From Streptomyces dangxiongensis (GTDB taxonomy: Bacteria; Actinomycetota; Actinomycetes; Streptomycetales; Streptomycetaceae): a DNA stretch of 64,000 bases. The translations under genes and the position numbers were made by a program. The notes beneath the pieces were generated by a model. The model was not told the DNA's origin. It ran no database searches and worked only from the letters and a program-made list of their open reading frames with translations. The DNA lies in the NCBI RefSeq assembly GCF_003675325.1, contig NZ_CP033073.1, positions 6,634,001 to 6,698,000 on the forward strand, read 5' to 3'. Shown in pieces: positions 62,411 through 64,000 of the stretch. The stretch's first letter is position 1. Each line of letters starts with the position of its first letter.

Positions 62411-63412
62411 ATGACGGAGTCGGTCAGGAACGTGGCGGTCTTCTCCCTCGGCGGCACGATCGCCATGACCACCGATCCCACCATCGGAGGCGTCGTACCC
62501 GCGCTCTCGGCCCACGAACTCCTCGCCGCGGTGCCCGCCCTGGCCACGAGCGGAATCGGCCTCAAGGTGCGGGACTTCCGACGCCTCCCCGGTGCCTCCC
62601 TGACCTTCGAGGACCTCACTGCACTGTCGGCCGCGATCGCGGTGGAGCTGGAGACCGGGGACGTCGACGGCGTCGTCATCACCCAGGGCACCGACACCAT
62701 CGAGGAGACCGCCTTCCTCCTCGACCTCTACCACGGCCACGAGCAGCCGGTCGTCGTCACCGGCGCGATGCGCAACCCCACCCTGCCCGGCGCCGACGGT
62801 CCGGCCAACCTGTACGCCGCTGTCCTGGCCGCGGCCGACCCTGGACTCAGGGGCGCCGGCTGCCTCGTCGTACTCGGCGACGAGATCCACTCGGCCCGGA
62901 CCGTCCGCAAGTCCCACACCACCAGCCCAGCCGCCTTCACCTCACCGTCGTGCGGACCGATCGCGCGGGTCGCGGAGAACCGGGTGCGGATGGTGGGCGC
63001 CCTACCGCCCCGCGGGCCGATGGTCGGTGCCCCCGACCGTGAGGCGCGTGTCGGGCTCTACGTCGTCACCCTTGGCGACGACGGCGCACTGCTCGACCTG
63101 TGGGACGGCAACTGCGACGGGCTCGTGGTCGCGGCCTTCGGCGTCGGCCACGTCCCGGAGCGTCTGGTCGAAGGGCTCACCAAGCTCGCGTCCCGCATCC
63201 CCGTGGTCCTCGCCTCCCGCATCGGCAACGGGCCTGTCCTCTCGGACACGTACGGCTTCCCCGGTTCCGAGAAGGACCTCCTCGGACGAGGACTCATCGG
63301 CGCTGGCGACATCGGCCCGTACCACGCCCGGCTCCTGCTGCAGGCCCTGCTCGCCCAGGGCGCCGACGGGGCTGCGGTCCGAGAGACCTTCACCACCGCC
63401 TTCGCCCGCTGA
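62411..63412 (+). CDS. L-asparaginase family protein
   Basis: A 333-aa type I/II asparaginase fold. The first catalytic Thr is in FSLGGTIAMTTD and the second in VVITQGTDTIEETAFLLDL; GADGPANLYAAVLAA and GAGDIGPYHARLLLQALL follow. It may hydrolyse an Asn, Gln or a cluster-specific amide. ATG 62411, 59 bp after the regulator. Confidence 0.87.
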   Translation: MTESVRNVAVFSLGGTIAMTTDPTIGGVVPALSAHELLAAVPALATSGIGLKVRDFRRLPGASLTFEDLTALSAAIAVELETGDVDGVVITQGTDTIEETAFLLDLYHGHEQPVVVTGAMRNPTLPGADGPANLYAAVLAAADPGLRGAGCLVVLGDEIHSARTVRKSHTTSPAAFTSPSCGPIARVAENRVRMVGALPPRGPMVGAPDREARVGLYVVTLGDDGALLDLWDGNCDGLVVAAFGVGHVPERLVEGLTKLASRIPVVLASRIGNGPVLSDTYGFPGSEKDLLGRGLIGAGDIGPYHARLLLQALLAQGADGAAVRETFTTAFAR

Positions 63413-63438
63413 CCCACCTCTTCAGGAGACACCCGCGC

Positions 63439-63897
63439 ATGCGTGCTCACGAGCTGACTGTAGGCCGTACCTTCGGCGTCACCTTCGACCACGGGGAGGA
63501 CTTCTTCGAGGCGCTGTCCACCTGCTGCCGGGACAACGGCGTACGGCAGGGCTACATCCCCTCGTTCATCGGAGCCTTCGCAGAGGCCGAGATCGTGGGT
63601 GCCTGTGAGAAGCTCGAAGACCCGGACGCACCGGTCTGGGCGAAGACGTACGTCACCAATGTCGAGGCGTTCGGCGCCGGCACCCTCGCTCACGACCCGG
63701 CCACCGGCGGGATACTCCCGCACATCCACGTCTCCGCCGGTCTGAAGGCCCAGTCGGCCGACGGCAGGACGAGCCACCTCCTCAGCGCCAAGGTCCAGTT
63801 CCTCAGCGAGCTGCTGATCGTGGAGGTCACGTCGCCCACGATGACCCGGCCCCGAAATGCCGACCTCTACGACGTGCCGCTGCTCACGTTCGGCTGA
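63439..63897 (+). CDS. PPC/DUF296 domain protein
   Basis: A 152-aa PCC (DUF296) domain: GRTFGVTFDHGEDFFEALSTCCRDNGVRQGYI, IPSFIGAFAEAEI and the metal-binding ILPHIHVSAGLK (His 95, 97). Bacterial members form trimers of unknown function. 26 bp after the asparaginase-like gene; probably in the same transcript. Confidence 0.85.
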   Translation: MRAHELTVGRTFGVTFDHGEDFFEALSTCCRDNGVRQGYIPSFIGAFAEAEIVGACEKLEDPDAPVWAKTYVTNVEAFGAGTLAHDPATGGILPHIHVSAGLKAQSADGRTSHLLSAKVQFLSELLIVEVTSPTMTRPRNADLYDVPLLTFG

Positions 63898-64000
63898 CCG
63901 GCAGGAGCCGGCGGAGCCAGTTGTGGCCAGGCGCGATCACCTTGATCGCGTCCGCCAGCCAGGCGCGTGCCGGAGCGTCGAGCAGCGGCAGCACCGCTTC
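63884..64000 (-). CDS. C-terminal end of an unidentified protein, 5' part off the window
   Basis: 39 codons on the minus strand ending at TGA 63884 (LLDAPARAWLADAIKVIAPG, then HNWLRRLLPVSRT). It overlaps the convergent PPC gene by 14 bp. Too little is visible to assign a family. Confidence 0.55.
   Translation of the reverse strand, partial: EAVLPLLDAPARAWLADAIKVIAPGHNWLRRLLPVSRT

Noticed and set aside
1..64000. tRNA or rRNA genes as integration targets
   Set aside because: No cloverleaf with a CCA-end context or rRNA motif was recognised near the island borders or elsewhere.

Overview
The window is chromosomal DNA from a Streptomyces or close relative. Support: very high GC with third-position GC bias, GTG and TTG starts, many ATGA/GTGA stop-start overlaps, and actinobacterial families such as DUF5999, MocR regulators, a rifampin phosphotransferase behind a rifampin-associated element, DUF4291 and short conserved Streptomyces hypotheticals. 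I see no rRNA, tRNA or CRISPR array.

Layout. 1-9 kb: the 3' part of gcvP, then a minus-strand molybdate block (a tandem-Mop molbindin, modC, modB, modA, and an HTH-Mop protein) and a large APC permease. 9-14.4 kb: a DUF5999 protein, a hypothetical, a GCS2-type glutamate-cysteine ligase, a CPBP protease and a PhzF-like enzyme. 14.6-24.7 kb: two related Tn7-like (TnsA-TnsB-TnsC-TniQ) transposons lie head to tail. Each is bounded by its own terminal inverted repeats, and the same 5-bp duplication ATCAG occurs three times (left, shared middle, right). Element 1 carries FGE-like and APH-like cargo and has lost most of tnsB/tnsC and the start of tnsA. Element 2 carries a methyltransferase and has three frameshifts and an in-frame stop in tnsABC. 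Both tniQ genes are intact and end in arrays of five or four Cys4 zinc modules. 24.7-32.6 kb: PadR, a Clp-N protein, EamA transporters (one broken), a PNPOx/MocR divergent pair and an EamA/LysR divergent pair. 32.6-38 kb: an IS481 remnant, a lysozyme-like protein, a flavin/F420 oxidoreductase, a Rieske protein, and rph. 38-50 kb: a lipoprotein, an integrase remnant, a HipA/DUF3037 pair, fabG and a second SDR, an oligopeptide-type binding protein, ung, a Gfo/Idh oxidoreductase, lnt, a SnoaL-like protein, DUF4291 and a 59-aa protein.

50.5-64 kb: an acquired biosynthetic region. Its left edge is a uppP gene cut down to its last ~45 codons plus transposase debris. Next comes a tightly coupled minus-strand operon read from about 60.6 kb down to 51.6 kb: an unknown protein, a thymidylate kinase-like protein, a PEP mutase/isocitrate lyase family enzyme, a degenerate Nudix protein, a TylF-type methyltransferase, a D-2-hydroxyacid dehydrogenase, a nucleotidyltransferase, a radical SAM/SPASM protein, a 2OG-Fe(II) oxygenase, a 53-aa candidate RiPP precursor and a HExxH-type peptide hydroxylase candidate. 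A divergent zinc-ribbon/XRE regulator, an asparaginase-like protein and a PPC-domain protein complete it. I read this as an uncharacterised RiPP-type cluster with an unusual PEP-mutase/2-hydroxyacid side branch.

The two most interesting systems are the tandem zinc-array TniQ transposons and this RiPP-like operon.
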